Source: Paraburkholderia tuberum STM678
GTDB lineage: Bacteria; Pseudomonadota; Gammaproteobacteria; Burkholderiales; Burkholderiaceae
Direction: 5' to 3'
Length of the DNA stretch: 64,000 nucleotides
Assembly (NCBI RefSeq): GCF_902833905.1
Contig: NZ_CADFGP010000004.1
Location: 124,001-188,000 of the forward strand
In this document: positions 16,450-26,092 of the stretch, piece by piece
How positions within the stretch are numbered: the stretch's first letter is position 1
Layout: every line of letters begins with the position of its first letter
The notes under the pieces: generated by a model
Database searches by the model: none
What the model was told of the DNA's origin: nothing
Seen by the model: only the letters and a program-made list of their open reading frames with translations
Made by a program: the position numbers and the translations under genes

Positions 16450-18306
16450 ATGCTGAGCAGGTGGTCGATCCGCACGTCGCTGACGATGGTGGGGATTCTT
16501 CTGGTGACGCTGACCGCAGTAGTCGGCGCGCTCGGGCTGACTGCGCTGAATCGCGCGAGCGGCTCGCTCGATCGCATCGCACGCGGCGAACTGGTCGCGA
16601 TTCATGCGCTCGACGATGCGTCGGCGTATCTGTTGCGTTCGCGCATCGCGATCGATCGCTTCAACACGCTGACGGCCGCCGGTAACGCGGACGAGGCGAA
16701 GAAGGCGCTCGATCGCGGGCAGGAGCTGCTCGGCAAGAGCAAGCAGAGCTGGCAGGCGTATCTCGACGCGCCGAAGCACCGCGTCGAGCAGGCCTTGCTC
16801 GACGATGTGCTCGCGAAGCATACGACGGTGATGCACGACGGCGTCGACGTCGAATTCGCCGCGTTGAACGCGAACAATCTCGACGCGTATCACGCGGTCG
16901 CGGACACGAAGATCAGCCCGATGTTCATCGCCTACGACACGGCCGGCGCCGCGGTGATCCAGGCGTTGCGGCAGAGCGTGGCCGATCAGGAAACGAGCGC
17001 GCAGTCGAGCGCGTCGCTGATGATCATGCTGATCGGCGTGACCACGGTGTTCGCGCTGCTGGTGGTGGTCGGCATCCGTTTCGCGCTGCGCGGTCTCATC
17101 GTGCAGCCGCTGAACGACGCGACCGCTTGTTTCGAGCGGATCGCCGGGGGCGACCTGTCTACCCCCGTCGAGGTGTTCAGCAACAATGAAATCGGCCGTC
17201 TGTTCGCGGGCATCAAGCGGATGCAGGAAAGCCTCGCGACGATGGTGCGCGCGGTGCGCAGCGGCACCGAATCGATCGACACCGGCGCGCGCGAAATCGC
17301 GATGGGCAACACCGATCTGTCGCAGCGCACCGAGCAGCAAGCGGCGTCGCTGCAGGAAACCGCATCGAGCATGGATCAGCTGACCGGCACCGTGCGGCAG
17401 AACACCGAGAACGCGCGCCAGGCGAGCCAGCTCGCCGTCAACGCGTCGGACATCGCGACGCGCGGCGGCGACGTGGTGAGCCAGGTCGTCACGACGATGC
17501 AGCAAATCGCGACCAGTTCGAACAAGGTCGTCGACATCATCGGCGTGATCGAGGGCATCGCGTTCCAGACCAACATCCTCGCGCTGAACGCGGCGGTCGA
17601 AGCCGCACGCGCCGGCGAACAGGGCCGCGGATTCGCGGTCGTCGCGGGCGAAGTGCGCAGCCTCGCGCAGCGCAGCGCGAGCGCCGCGAAGGAGATCAAG
17701 GAGCTGATCGGCGATTCGGCCGACAAGGTCAAGAGCGGCTCCGAGCTGGTCGGCCGCGCGGGCACGACGATGGAAGAAATCGTGCAGGCGGTGCGTCGCG
17801 TGACCGACATCATGGGCGAGATCAGCGCGGCGTCGGAAGAGCAGTCGGGCGGCATCGAGCAGGTCAACCGCGCGGTCGTGCAGATGGATTCGGTCACGCA
17901 GCAGAACGCGGCGCTGGTCGAACAGGCGGCGGCCGCGGCGGCGTCGCTCGAAGATCAGACGCGGCAGTTGCAGGCGGTGCTGGGCGGCTGGAAGGTAACC
18001 GGCACACCGGCGCGTCAGAGCGCCCCGGCGACGCGTGCGCAGACGCCCGTGCGGCCCGCCAGGGCTGCACCGCAAGCGGCGAGCGCGGCGACTTCGGTGA
18101 ACCCGGTGGGCGCGAGCAAGGAATCGAAGGCAATCGCGGCGAGCGCGGCGACCCCGACGCAGCACGACGCGGCCGCACGCGTCGAACCGACATTGAAGCC
18201 CCGGCCGGCCGCAGCCGCGGCTCGCGTCGCGACCGACACGCCCACGCGCGCCGCTCCGCCGGGCACGGCGAAGGCGAGTTCGGACGCGGACTGGGAAACG
18301 TTTTAG
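16450..18306 (+). CDS. Methyl-accepting chemotaxis protein
   Basis: A 618-residue transmembrane chemoreceptor. TM1 is at about residues 10-32, then a four-helix-bundle-type periplasmic domain of about 155 residues, TM2 near 190-212, a HAMP domain, and the signalling domain whose hairpin tip is [21 protein letters not shown]. After it comes an Ala/Pro-rich tether of about 100 residues ending in DWETF, close to the NWETF pentapeptide that docks CheR and CheB on E. coli receptors. The ligand cannot be read from sequence. It lies between cheW and cheR in the chemotaxis operon. Confidence 0.95.
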   Translation: MLSRWSIRTSLTMVGILLVTLTAVVGALGLTALNRASGSLDRIARGELVAIHALDDASAYLLRSRIAIDRFNTLTAAGNADEAKKALDRGQELLGKSKQSWQAYLDAPKHRVEQALLDDVLAKHTTVMHDGVDVEFAALNANNLDAYHAVADTKISPMFIAYDTAGAAVIQALRQSVADQETSAQSSASLMIMLIGVTTVFALLVVVGIRFALRGLIVQPLNDATACFERIAGGDLSTPVEVFSNNEIGRLFAGIKRMQESLATMVRAVRSGTESIDTGAREIAMGNTDLSQRTEQQAASLQETASSMDQLTGTVRQNTENARQASQLAVNASDIATRGGDVVSQVVTTMQQIATSSNKVVDIIGVIEGIAFQTNILALNAAVEAARAGEQGRGFAVVAGEVRSLAQRSASAAKEIKELIGDSADKVKSGSELVGRAGTTMEEIVQAVRRVTDIMGEISAASEEQSGGIEQVNRAVVQMDSVTQQNAALVEQAAAAAASLEDQTRQLQAVLGGWKVTGTPARQSAPATRAQTPVRPARAAPQAASAATSVNPVGASKESKAIAASAATPTQHDAAARVEPTLKPRPAAAAARVATDTPTRAAPPGTAKASSDADWETF

Positions 18307-18510
18307 GCAACGGCAGAGTGACATGTGGTCAACCGGCATCGCGCCCGCGGATGGGCGAAGCATCGAAGCACGCGCAGCACGCGTGTCGCGAGCCGGCCAT
18401 ATGTCGATGGTACTCGCGGGAGGGCGCGACCCCGCGACGACAATTCCTACCTCTCAGGCAGTCCGGCTGGGCGGCGAGCGTGATGGCTCATATCGCAGAC
18501 AGGAATTTTC

Positions 18511-19482
18511 ATGATGGCAACGCGCGCAACACAACGCCCCGCGCGGGCAGCACCTGACGGCACAGAGCCGGCCAGGTCCGTCGAGACGGGCCGCGATTTC
18601 GAATTTACGGCGGCCGATTTCGCCCGCATCCGCGAGCTGATTCATCGCGGGGCGGGCATCTCGCTGTCGGACCACAAGCGCGACATGGCGTATAGCCGCC
18701 TCGCGCGCCGCTTGCGGGCGCGCGGCATCGATACGTTCCGGCAGTATCTCGATCTGCTCGAAGCGGAAAACGATCCGGCCGAGTGGGAAGCGTTCACCAA
18801 TGCCCTGACCACCAACCTCACGGCGTTTTTCCGCGAAGCCCATCACTTTCCGATCCTCGCCGAGTTCGTGCCGCGCCGTGCGCAACCAGTGTCCGTGTGG
18901 TGCTCGGCGGCATCGACGGGTGAGGAGCCGTACTCGATCGCAATGACGCTGATCGAGGCGCTCGGCGACAGCGGCGCGCGCCAGGCGTCGGTGCTCGCGA
19001 CCGACATCGACACCCAGGTGCTCGCGAAGGCCGAGGCCGGCGTCTACCAGTTCGACCAGGTCAAGCACCTGTCGCCCGAGCGGTTGAAGCGCTTCTTCCT
19101 GAAGGGCACGGGCGCGCATGCGGGGATGGTCAAGGTGCGTCCCGAAGTGCGCGCGCTCGTGCGCTTCGAGCAACTGAACCTGACCAATCGCGATTACCAG
19201 TTGCGCACGCAGTTCGACGCGATCTTCTGCCGCAACGTGATGATCTATTTCGACAAGCCGACGCAGGCGCAGGTGCTGTCGCGCTTCGAGCCGCTGATGA
19301 AACCGGGTGGCCTGTTGTTCGCCGGCCATTCGGAAAACTTCACGTACGTGACGCAAGCGTTCCGGTTGCGCGGCCAGACCGTCTACGAACTGACGCGCGA
19401 CGCGGGCGGCGCGCGCGCGCCGTCGCGCGCCAACGCGCCTGACGCGCATGACGCGCATCAATCGAGCGGGGTGGCCGCATGA
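18511..19482 (+). CDS. cheR: Chemotaxis protein methyltransferase CheR
   Basis: A 323-residue S-adenosylmethionine-dependent methyltransferase that methylates glutamates on receptors. The N-terminal helical domain ([23 protein letters not shown]) is followed by the SAM-binding domain with [14 protein letters not shown] and [14 protein letters not shown], as in other CheR proteins. A 205-base spacer separates it from the receptor gene; I see no clear promoter there. Its stop overlaps the cheD start by four bases (ATGA). Confidence 0.96.
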   Translation: MMATRATQRPARAAPDGTEPARSVETGRDFEFTAADFARIRELIHRGAGISLSDHKRDMAYSRLARRLRARGIDTFRQYLDLLEAENDPAEWEAFTNALTTNLTAFFREAHHFPILAEFVPRRAQPVSVWCSAASTGEEPYSIAMTLIEALGDSGARQASVLATDIDTQVLAKAEAGVYQFDQVKHLSPERLKRFFLKGTGAHAGMVKVRPEVRALVRFEQLNLTNRDYQLRTQFDAIFCRNVMIYFDKPTQAQVLSRFEPLMKPGGLLFAGHSENFTYVTQAFRLRGQTVYELTRDAGGARAPSRANAPDAHDAHQSSGVAA

Positions 19483-20195
19483 GCAGCACGCTGCCGATCG
19501 CTTCGAACCTGTACTACGACAACCACTTCCAGCGCCCCGGCGTGAAGCTGTTGCCCAACGAGTTCTATACGACGAGCGAAGACATGGTGCTCGTAACCGT
19601 GCTCGGCTCGTGCGTCGCGGCCTGCATCCAGGACCGCACCGCGGGCATCGGCGGCATGAATCACTTCATGCTGCCCGACGACGGCGCCGACATCGCGCAG
19701 GCCGCGTCGGACTCGATGCGCTACGGCGCGTACGCGATGGAAGTGCTGATCAACGAACTGATCAAGGCGGGCGGGCGGCGCGAGCGCTTCGAGGCCAAGG
19801 TGTTCGGCGGCGGCGCGGTGCTCGCGGGCATGACGACGATGAACATCGGCGATCGCAACTCCGAGTTCGTGCGCCGCTATCTGGCCACCGAAAAGATCCG
19901 CATCGTCGCCGAGGACCTGCAGGGCTCGCACCCGCGCAAGGTCGCGTTCATGCCGCGCACCGGTCAGGTGATGGTGAAGAAATTGCGCTTGCAACAGGAA
20001 GCGGGCGTCGCCGAGCGCGAGCAGGCGCTCGTGCGGCAAAGCGCCGAAGCACGCGCGGAGCGGCTCGCCGCCGCGCGCAAGCGGGTCGAGCTGTTCGCGA
20101 AGCCGGCCGCCGCCGCGCGGCCGAGAATCGAACTGTTCGGCGCGAGCCCGCGCCCGACTCATTCCAACAACGCCAGAACCACAGAGGAGGCGTGA
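19479..20195 (+). CDS. cheD: Chemoreceptor glutamine deamidase CheD
   Basis: A 238-residue CheD, which deamidates receptor glutamines and in some bacteria binds CheC or CheY phosphatases. The catalytic Cys45 (LGSCVAAC) and His62 ([10 protein letters not shown]) are present. The C-terminal 50 residues are a charged, Ala/Arg-rich extension ([19 protein letters not shown]) with a repeated RxxLF pattern. It is translationally coupled to cheR by an ATGA overlap. Confidence 0.95.
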   Translation: MSSTLPIASNLYYDNHFQRPGVKLLPNEFYTTSEDMVLVTVLGSCVAACIQDRTAGIGGMNHFMLPDDGADIAQAASDSMRYGAYAMEVLINELIKAGGRRERFEAKVFGGGAVLAGMTTMNIGDRNSEFVRRYLATEKIRIVAEDLQGSHPRKVAFMPRTGQVMVKKLRLQQEAGVAEREQALVRQSAEARAERLAAARKRVELFAKPAAAARPRIELFGASPRPTHSNNARTTEEA

Positions 20196-20200
20196 GCGCT

Positions 20201-21289
20201 GTGCAAAAGATCAAGGTATTGTGCGTCGACGATTCGGCGCTGATCCGCAGCCTGATGACCGAAATCATCAATAGCCAGCCGGACATGACGGTGGTCGCGA
20301 CGGCACCCGATCCGCTCGTCGCGCGCGAGCTCATCAAGCAGCACAACCCGGACGTGTTGACGCTCGACGTCGAAATGCCGCGCATGGACGGCCTCGACTT
20401 TCTCGAGAAGCTGATGCGTCTGCGGCCGATGCCGGTCGTGATGGTGTCGTCGCTGACCGAGCGCGGCAACGAAATCACGCTGCGCGCGCTCGAACTCGGC
20501 GCGGTCGATTTCGTGACCAAGCCGAAGGTCGGCATTCGCGACGGCATGCTCGACTACGCGGAAAAGCTCGCCGACAAGGTTCGCGCGGCAGCCCGCGCGC
20601 GCGTACGCCAGGCCGCGCCGGCGCAGCATGCGGCCACCCAGACCGCGCAGGCGCCGGCCGGCGCCGCGCCGCTCTTCAACAACCCGCTGCTGAGTACCGA
20701 GAAGCTGGTTATCGTCGGCGCCTCGACGGGCGGCACCGAAGCGATCCGCGAAGTGCTGGTGCCACTGCCACCCGACGCGCCCGCGGTGCTGATCGCGCAG
20801 CACATGCCGCCGGGCTTTACGAAATCTTTCGCGCAACGCCTCAATGGTTTGTGCCGGATTACCGTTAAAGAAGCAGAGCACGGCGAGCGTGTGCTGCCGG
20901 GGCACGCGTACATCGCGCCCGGCCATGCGCATCTGTTGCTCGCGAGGAGCGGTGCGAACTATATTGCGCATCTGTCCGACGACCCGCCGGTGAACCGGCA
21001 TCGTCCGTCGGTCGATGTGCTGTTCCGTTCGGCCGCGCAGCAAGCGGGCAAGAACGCCGTTGGCGTGATCCTGACCGGCATGGGGCGCGACGGCGCGGCC
21101 GGGCTGCTGGAGATGAAAAAGGCCGGTGCCTACACGCTGGCGCAGGACGAGGCGAGTTGCATCGTGTTCGGCATGCCGCGCGAGGCGATCGCGCTCGGCG
21201 CGGCCGACGAAATCGCCGCGCTGCCGGACATGAGCCGGCGCGTGATGGCACGTTTGTCGTCGATGGGTGACCGCGTTCAGCGGGTATGA
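20201..21289 (+). CDS. cheB: Chemotaxis response regulator methylesterase CheB
   Basis: A 362-residue protein that removes methyl groups from receptors. The N-terminal receiver carries Asp56 ([12 protein letters not shown]). The C-terminal methylesterase domain has the catalytic Ser in [12 protein letters not shown], His in [12 protein letters not shown] and Asp in [12 protein letters not shown] at 20201 is taken as start because GAGGAGG lies 10 bases ahead and Asp56 then matches the usual numbering; a GTG at 20192 is too close to that site. It is the fifth step in the cheR-cheD-cheB series. Confidence 0.96.
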   Translation: MQKIKVLCVDDSALIRSLMTEIINSQPDMTVVATAPDPLVARELIKQHNPDVLTLDVEMPRMDGLDFLEKLMRLRPMPVVMVSSLTERGNEITLRALELGAVDFVTKPKVGIRDGMLDYAEKLADKVRAAARARVRQAAPAQHAATQTAQAPAGAAPLFNNPLLSTEKLVIVGASTGGTEAIREVLVPLPPDAPAVLIAQHMPPGFTKSFAQRLNGLCRITVKEAEHGERVLPGHAYIAPGHAHLLLARSGANYIAHLSDDPPVNRHRPSVDVLFRSAAQQAGKNAVGVILTGMGRDGAAGLLEMKKAGAYTLAQDEASCIVFGMPREAIALGAADEIAALPDMSRRVMARLSSMGDRVQRV

Positions 21290-21350
21290 TGCGTGCCGGA
21301 TGGAATGACGCGGCCGAGCGCCGCAACATGGATCAAGCAAAGGGAAAGAA

Positions 21351-21746
21351 ATGGACAAGGGAATGAAGATTCTGGTGGTTGACGATTTTCCGACGATGCG
21401 CCGGATCGTCCGCAACCTGCTGAAGGAACTGGGCTACTCGAACGTCGACGAGGCGGAAGACGGCGCGGCCGGTCTCGCGCGTCTGCGCAGCGGCAGCTAC
21501 GAGTTCGTGATCTCCGACTGGAACATGCCGAACCTCGACGGTCTCGCGATGCTGAAGGAAATCCGCGCCGACGCGAGCCTCGCGCACCTGCCGGTGTTGA
21601 TGGTGACGGCCGAGTCGAAGAAGGAAAACATCATCGCGGCGGCGCAGGCCGGCGCGAGCGGTTACGTCGTCAAGCCGTTCACGGCCGCGACGCTCGACGA
21701 GAAGCTCAACAAGATCCTCGAGAAGATGGCGAAAGCCGGGAGCTGA
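21351..21746 (+). CDS. cheY: Chemotaxis response regulator CheY
   Basis: A 131-residue receiver that, when phosphorylated by CheA, binds FliM to change motor rotation. Asp11/Asp12, phospho-acceptor Asp56 in [12 protein letters not shown], Thr86 in MVTAESKK and Lys108 in YVVKPFTA are all present. It matches the classical enteric CheY closely and is followed by its phosphatase gene cheZ one base after its stop codon. Confidence 0.97.
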   Translation: MDKGMKILVVDDFPTMRRIVRNLLKELGYSNVDEAEDGAAGLARLRSGSYEFVISDWNMPNLDGLAMLKEIRADASLAHLPVLMVTAESKKENIIAAAQAGASGYVVKPFTAATLDEKLNKILEKMAKAGS

Positions 21747-21747
21747 C

Positions 21748-22458
21748 GTGACGCCGCCGACCCAAACGCCTGGCGCCGAAGCGGACAACGACAGCGGCGA
21801 CTTCGCGTCGGACCGCATCCTTGCCCGCATCGGACAACTGACGCGCACGCTGCGCGATTCGATGCGCGAACTCGGGCTCGACAAGCACGTCGAGCGCGCG
21901 GCCGAAGCCGTGCCCGATGCGCGCGATCGTCTGAAGTACATCGCCAACATGACCGAGCAGGCCGCCGAGCGCGTGCTGTCGGCGATCGACATCGCGAAGC
22001 CGATCCAGGAGCAGCTGCAGACAGACGCGGGCACGCTCGACGCTCGCTGGGAGCAGTGGTACGCGGCGCCGATCGAGCGCGAGGAAGTGCGCGCGCTGAT
22101 GAACGACACGCGCACCTTCCTGCGCGGCGTGCCCGAGGCGACCGGCGCGACCAACTCGCAGCTGATGGAGATCATGCTCGCGCAGGACTTCCAGGATCTG
22201 ACCGGCCAGGTGATCAAGAAGATCACCGACGTCGTCTATCTGATCGAGCAGCAGCTGCTCGGCGTGCTGGTCGAGAACATCGCGCTCGAGCGGCGCGAGC
22301 AGTTCGCGGCGAACGCCGCGGCTCTCAAGGCGGAGGTGTCGTCGACGGGCAGCCCGGAGCATCTGCTCAACGGTCCGCAGATCAATCCGGAAGGCAAGAC
22401 GGATGTGGTGCAGGATCAATCGCAGGTCGACGATCTGCTCGCGAGCCTCGGTTTCTGA
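21748..22458 (+). CDS. cheZ: CheY-P phosphatase CheZ
   Basis: A 236-residue, mostly helical phosphatase that turns off CheY-P. The active-site segment LAQDFQDLTGQ at about residues 145-156 contains the catalytic Gln. The C-terminus DQSQVDDLLASLGF is the CheY-binding tail. The start is GTG at 21748, directly after cheY. CheZ is restricted mainly to beta- and gammaproteobacteria, in line with the taxonomic call. Confidence 0.96.
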   Translation: MTPPTQTPGAEADNDSGDFASDRILARIGQLTRTLRDSMRELGLDKHVERAAEAVPDARDRLKYIANMTEQAAERVLSAIDIAKPIQEQLQTDAGTLDARWEQWYAAPIEREEVRALMNDTRTFLRGVPEATGATNSQLMEIMLAQDFQDLTGQVIKKITDVVYLIEQQLLGVLVENIALERREQFAANAAALKAEVSSTGSPEHLLNGPQINPEGKTDVVQDQSQVDDLLASLGF

Positions 22459-22795
22459 GCAAGTGACTCGGCCCGGCAAGCGCGCCGGGCTGGTGGTTTC
22501 TCCGCGATTTGCGCCAAACACGCATTCAATGAGTACCGGCTACCCATCTTCCGTACGTTTTCCTGCTAGTAATAGTCGGCAAGTCGCGCGCGTGGGCGCG
22601 CCTTGCGCCGGCTGAAAGAATCCGCAGGCATACTACGAGGTCAAAGCGGTACGGCACCCGGCCCGCGCAACGCCGGGCAGTCGCCCGGTGAGGCCATCCC
22701 TCAGCGTTGCGGCCGCGGCGGTGCCGTATCATCTGCCTATAAGCGGCCGCTTCGCGCAGTCGGCGAAGCGTGCCGCGGCTCGGGAGGAGCTTCTC
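22459..22795. other. Spacer between cheZ and the DUF2844 gene
   Basis: A GC-rich 337-base spacer. Besides the hairpin just after cheZ it holds several short GC-rich inverted repeats and probably the promoter of the DUF2844-DUF3443 pair, but no clear promoter hexamers. No gene is recognised. Confidence 0.45.
22471..22490 (+). terminator. Hairpin after cheZ
   Basis: Perfect GCCCGGC / GCCGGGC stem with a 6-base loop, 12 bases after the cheZ stop. The following TGGTGGTTTCTCC is only weakly T-rich, so termination may be partial. Confidence 0.55.
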
Positions 22796-23341
22796 ATGTG
22801 GAGTCGTATTGGTCGCGCCGGAGTCACGGCGCTCGTATTGCCATGTTCGTTACTGGCCCTGACGGCCGCGCAATCCGCTTATGCGGCGTTGGGCAGCGCG
22901 CCGCTTACCCCCCCGTCCGACGCGTCGGTGTCCTCCCGCGTGGTGCAGCCCGCCAGCGGCACATCGCAAAGTGTCATGCGTTCTGAATCGAGCGCGGCGT
23001 CTTCCACATCTTCCACACCCGCTTCCTACACGGTACGCGAGACCACGTTCGGCAACGGCACCGTGGTGCGCGAATACCTGAGCACGAGCGGCGCGGTATT
23101 CGGCATTTCGTGGCATGGTCCGCAAATGCCCGATCTCAGTGATCTGCTCGGCAGTTATTTCCCGCAGTACGTGGCCGGCGTGAAGGCCGTGCGGGCCGCG
23201 CGCAGCAATGCGCGGGGGCCGGTCGCCGTCGACGAGAGCGGGCTGGTGGTGCGTTCGGGCGGCCACATGGGCGCGTTCAGCGGCGTCGCGTGGCTGCCCT
23301 CCGCGCTGCCGGCCGGCGTCAGCGGTTCCGACATCCAGTAA
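22796..23341 (+). CDS. Secreted DUF2844 family protein
   Basis: A 181-residue exported protein. It has a signal peptide (VTALVLPCSLLALTAAQSAYA, cleavage at about residue 28), a Ser/Thr/Pro-rich linker, then a compact domain with YTVRETTFGNGTVVREYL and FGISWHGPQMPDLSDLLG, which I recognise as DUF2844. The ATG at 22796 has a GGGAGGAG site. It precedes the DUF3443 lipoprotein gene by 14 bases, and the two appear to be one operon embedded in the chemotaxis/export region. Function is unknown; a periplasmic partner or substrate of the neighbour is possible. Confidence 0.85.
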   Translation: MWSRIGRAGVTALVLPCSLLALTAAQSAYAALGSAPLTPPSDASVSSRVVQPASGTSQSVMRSESSAASSTSSTPASYTVRETTFGNGTVVREYLSTSGAVFGISWHGPQMPDLSDLLGSYFPQYVAGVKAVRAARSNARGPVAVDESGLVVRSGGHMGAFSGVAWLPSALPAGVSGSDIQ

Positions 23342-23355
23342 CGGCGAGGACCACG

Positions 23356-24681
23356 ATGCGAACCATGCTCACGACCGCGAACATCAAAAGCTGGATGCAG
23401 GCCGCGCTTGCCGTGCTGCTCACGGCGACGCTCGTCGCCTGCGGCGGAGGCGGAGGCGGCGGTAGCGACAACAACTCCAGTTCCAACAATGGCGGCAACA
23501 CCTCGAACGGACTGAACGGCGGTTCGCTGCCGGCCAGCCCGACCCAGCAGCCGATCTCCGCGAACGCGTCGAACACGGTGCCGATCACGGTCGGCCGGGG
23601 CGTGGCCGGTGTCATCAACATCCCGACCGTCAGCGTGAGGATCTGCGCGCCAGGCTCGACCAGCAACTGTCAGACCATCGACAATATCCAGGTCGACACC
23701 GGGTCGTTCGGCTTGCGCGTGGTCAGTTCCACGCTCAATTCGACGCTGCTCGGCGCGCTGCCGGTCAGCACGATCGGCAGCAACGGCGCGCAGCTCGCCG
23801 AGTGCGCGACTTTCGCGGACGGTTACACGTGGGGCTCGGTGCGCACCGCGATCGTGACGATCGGCGGTGAAACGACGACCAGCAGCATCCCGCTGCAGAT
23901 CATCGGCGACAAGTCGGCGAGCACGGTGCCCACGAGCGCCTGCGGCAGCGGCATGGCCGAAAACACGGTCGGCGATCTCGGCGCGAACGGCATTCTCGGC
24001 ATCGGCACCGCGCTGACCGATTGCGGCAATACGTGCGCGAACCCGGCGACCGCGGCGAACTACAGCAACTACTTCGCCTGCCCGAACGGCACGTCGTGCA
24101 CGCGCACCGCGGTGCCGCTGACGCAACAGGTCGCCAACCCGGTCGCGAACTTCCCGCTCGACAACAACGGCGTGATCGTGCAGATGGCGCCGGTCTCGAA
24201 CACCGGGCAGGCGTCGGCGACCGGCACGCTGGTGTTCGGCATCGGCACGCAGGGGAACAACCCGCTTGCCGCTGCGCAGGTATTCACGACCGACCCATAC
24301 GGCGACCTCAACAACAGCACCTTTAACGGCACGACCGTCCAGGCGTTCCTCGATTCCGGCTCGAACGCCTATTTCTTCGGCGATAGCACGCTCACGCAGT
24401 GCGGTAGCCAGTTCTCTGGATTTTATTGCCCGTCGTCGGCGCAGACCCGCACGGTCACGCTGGTCGGGAAGAACAACGTGTCGGCGGTCGCGAGCATCGG
24501 CATTCTGAACGCGCAGACGCTGTTCGCCAACGGCAGCAACTACGCGTTCAACACGCTCGCCGGCCAGATCGGCGGCAGCGCCAGCTTCGACCTCGGTCTG
24601 CCGTACTTCTTCGGCCGCTACGTGTACTACCACCTCGATCAGACCGCGAGCGGCGGTCCCTCCCCCTTCGTCGGCTACTGA
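23356..24681 (+). CDS. DUF3443 family lipoprotein with two pepsin-like Asp motifs
   Basis: A 441-residue lipoprotein: the leader ends in LTATLVAC with the lipidated Cys29, followed by a Gly run and an Asn/Ser/Gly-rich linker. The globular part belongs to DUF3443. Two motifs stand out: VDTGSFGLRVVSS with Asp114 and AFLDSGSNAYFF with Asp333. They resemble the paired catalytic motifs of pepsin-type aspartic proteases (DTGSSxLWV and DTGTS), and their spacing of 219 residues is near that of pepsin (about 183). Several cysteines suggest disulfides. The start at 23356 has GCGAGGA upstream. Protease activity is inferred, not shown. Confidence 0.8.
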   Translation: MRTMLTTANIKSWMQAALAVLLTATLVACGGGGGGGSDNNSSSNNGGNTSNGLNGGSLPASPTQQPISANASNTVPITVGRGVAGVINIPTVSVRICAPGSTSNCQTIDNIQVDTGSFGLRVVSSTLNSTLLGALPVSTIGSNGAQLAECATFADGYTWGSVRTAIVTIGGETTTSSIPLQIIGDKSASTVPTSACGSGMAENTVGDLGANGILGIGTALTDCGNTCANPATAANYSNYFACPNGTSCTRTAVPLTQQVANPVANFPLDNNGVIVQMAPVSNTGQASATGTLVFGIGTQGNNPLAAAQVFTTDPYGDLNNSTFNGTTVQAFLDSGSNAYFFGDSTLTQCGSQFSGFYCPSSAQTRTVTLVGKNNVSAVASIGILNAQTLFANGSNYAFNTLAGQIGGSASFDLGLPYFFGRYVYYHLDQTASGGPSPFVGY

Positions 24682-24856
24682 AGCCGCACGTCGATCCAAT
24701 GCCGGACGGCTTGCGTGACAGACGCGCGAGCCGTCCGCTCATCCGTCGAAATACCCCCGTTTCTCCGCCCTTATCCGCCGATCGGCGCTTGCGTCGAGCA
24801 GGAATAATCGCTGTCACTGGAAAGAGGCGCCGTGCCTCGGCCGACTGGAGAGCTTT

Positions 24857-26092
24857 GTGGCAGAGGACAGCGACCTCGAAAAAACCGAATCCGCCACCCC
24901 TCGGCGCCTGCAGAAGGCGCGCGAGGAGGGGCAGATCGTGCGTTCGCGGGAGCTGTCGACCTTCGCGCTGCTCGCGGCCGGGTTCTACGGCGTATGGGGC
25001 ATGTCGGGCAGCATCGGCGAGCATTTGCAGAACATGCTGCGTGCGTCGCTCACCTTCAACCACGCGAGCGCGTTCGACACCAGCCGCATGCTGATCGGCG
25101 CGGGCACAGCGGGTCGCGAAGGACTCTACGCGCTCGTGCCGATACTCGGCGTCACCGGACTTGCCGCGCTGCTCGCACCGATGGCGCTGGGCGGCTGGCT
25201 GCTGTCGGCGAAAGGGCTCGAGCCGAAGTTCAGCCGGCTGAACCCGATCGAGGGCCTCGGCCGCATATTTTCGATCAACGGACCGATCCAGCTCGGCATG
25301 TCGCTCGCGAAGACGCTGGTGGTGGGGTTGATCGGCGGCACGGCGATCTGGAATCGCCACGAGCAATTCCTCGCGCTCGCGACGCAGCCGCTCAATCTCG
25401 CGCTCGCCAACTCCGTGCATCTGATCGCGGTGTGCTGCGGCATGACGGTGGCCGGCATGTTCGCGGTGGCCGCGCTCGACGTGCCGTACCAGCTGTGGTC
25501 GTTCCACAAGAAGCTGCGCATGACGAAGGAAGAAGTGAAGCGTGAGCATCGCGAGAGCGAAGGCGATCCGCACATCAAGGGCAAGATTCGCCAGCAGCAG
25601 CGCGCGATCGCGCGGCGCCGCATGATGGCGCAAGTGCCGAAGGCCGACGTGGTCGTGACCAACCCGACCCACTTCGCGGTCGCGCTGCAGTACACGGACG
25701 GCGAGATGCGCGCGCCGAAGGTGGTCGCGAAGGGCGTGAACCTCGTGGCCGCGCGGATTCGCGAGATCGCCACCGAAAACAACGTGCCGCTGCTCGAAGC
25801 GCCGCCGCTCGCGCGTGCGCTCTATCACAACGTCGATCTGAATCGCGAGATTCCGGGGCCGCTCTATGGCGCGGTCGCGGAAGTGCTCGCGTGGGTCTAT
25901 CAGCTGCGCCGCTTCAAGGCCGAAGGCGGCGACGTGCCGGTCGCGCCGACCGAACTCGACGTGCCGCCCGAACTCGACAAGGGCGGCGTATCGGACGAGG
26001 ACGCCGCCGAGGAAGCCGCCAACACGCTGAACCCGGCCGACGACAACGCCAACGACGCCACTAGCGACGACAACAACGGAGCCTCCGCATGA
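24857..26092 (+). CDS. flhB: Flagellar type III export switch protein FlhB
   Basis: A 411-residue inner-membrane export component. Four membrane helices are followed by the cytoplasmic domain with the self-cleaving NPTH motif at residues 269-272 (VVTNPTHFAVAL). FlhB changes export specificity from rod/hook to filament substrates when the hook is complete. The start is GTG at 24857, giving MAEDSDLEKTESATPRRLQKAREEG. The tail of about 50 residues is Asp/Asn/Ala-rich. The stop overlaps the flhA start (ATGA). Confidence 0.97.
   Translation: MAEDSDLEKTESATPRRLQKAREEGQIVRSRELSTFALLAAGFYGVWGMSGSIGEHLQNMLRASLTFNHASAFDTSRMLIGAGTAGREGLYALVPILGVTGLAALLAPMALGGWLLSAKGLEPKFSRLNPIEGLGRIFSINGPIQLGMSLAKTLVVGLIGGTAIWNRHEQFLALATQPLNLALANSVHLIAVCCGMTVAGMFAVAALDVPYQLWSFHKKLRMTKEEVKREHRESEGDPHIKGKIRQQQRAIARRRMMAQVPKADVVVTNPTHFAVALQYTDGEMRAPKVVAKGVNLVAARIREIATENNVPLLEAPPLARALYHNVDLNREIPGPLYGAVAEVLAWVYQLRRFKAEGGDVPVAPTELDVPPELDKGGVSDEDAAEEAANTLNPADDNANDATSDDNNGASA

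Noticed and set aside
15847..18363. An open frame of more than 800 codons on the minus strand, antisense to cheW and the receptor gene
   Set aside because: It is a by-product of strong GC bias at codon third positions. The translation is mostly Arg, Ala, His and Asp with no domain, and the plus strand carries two certain genes.
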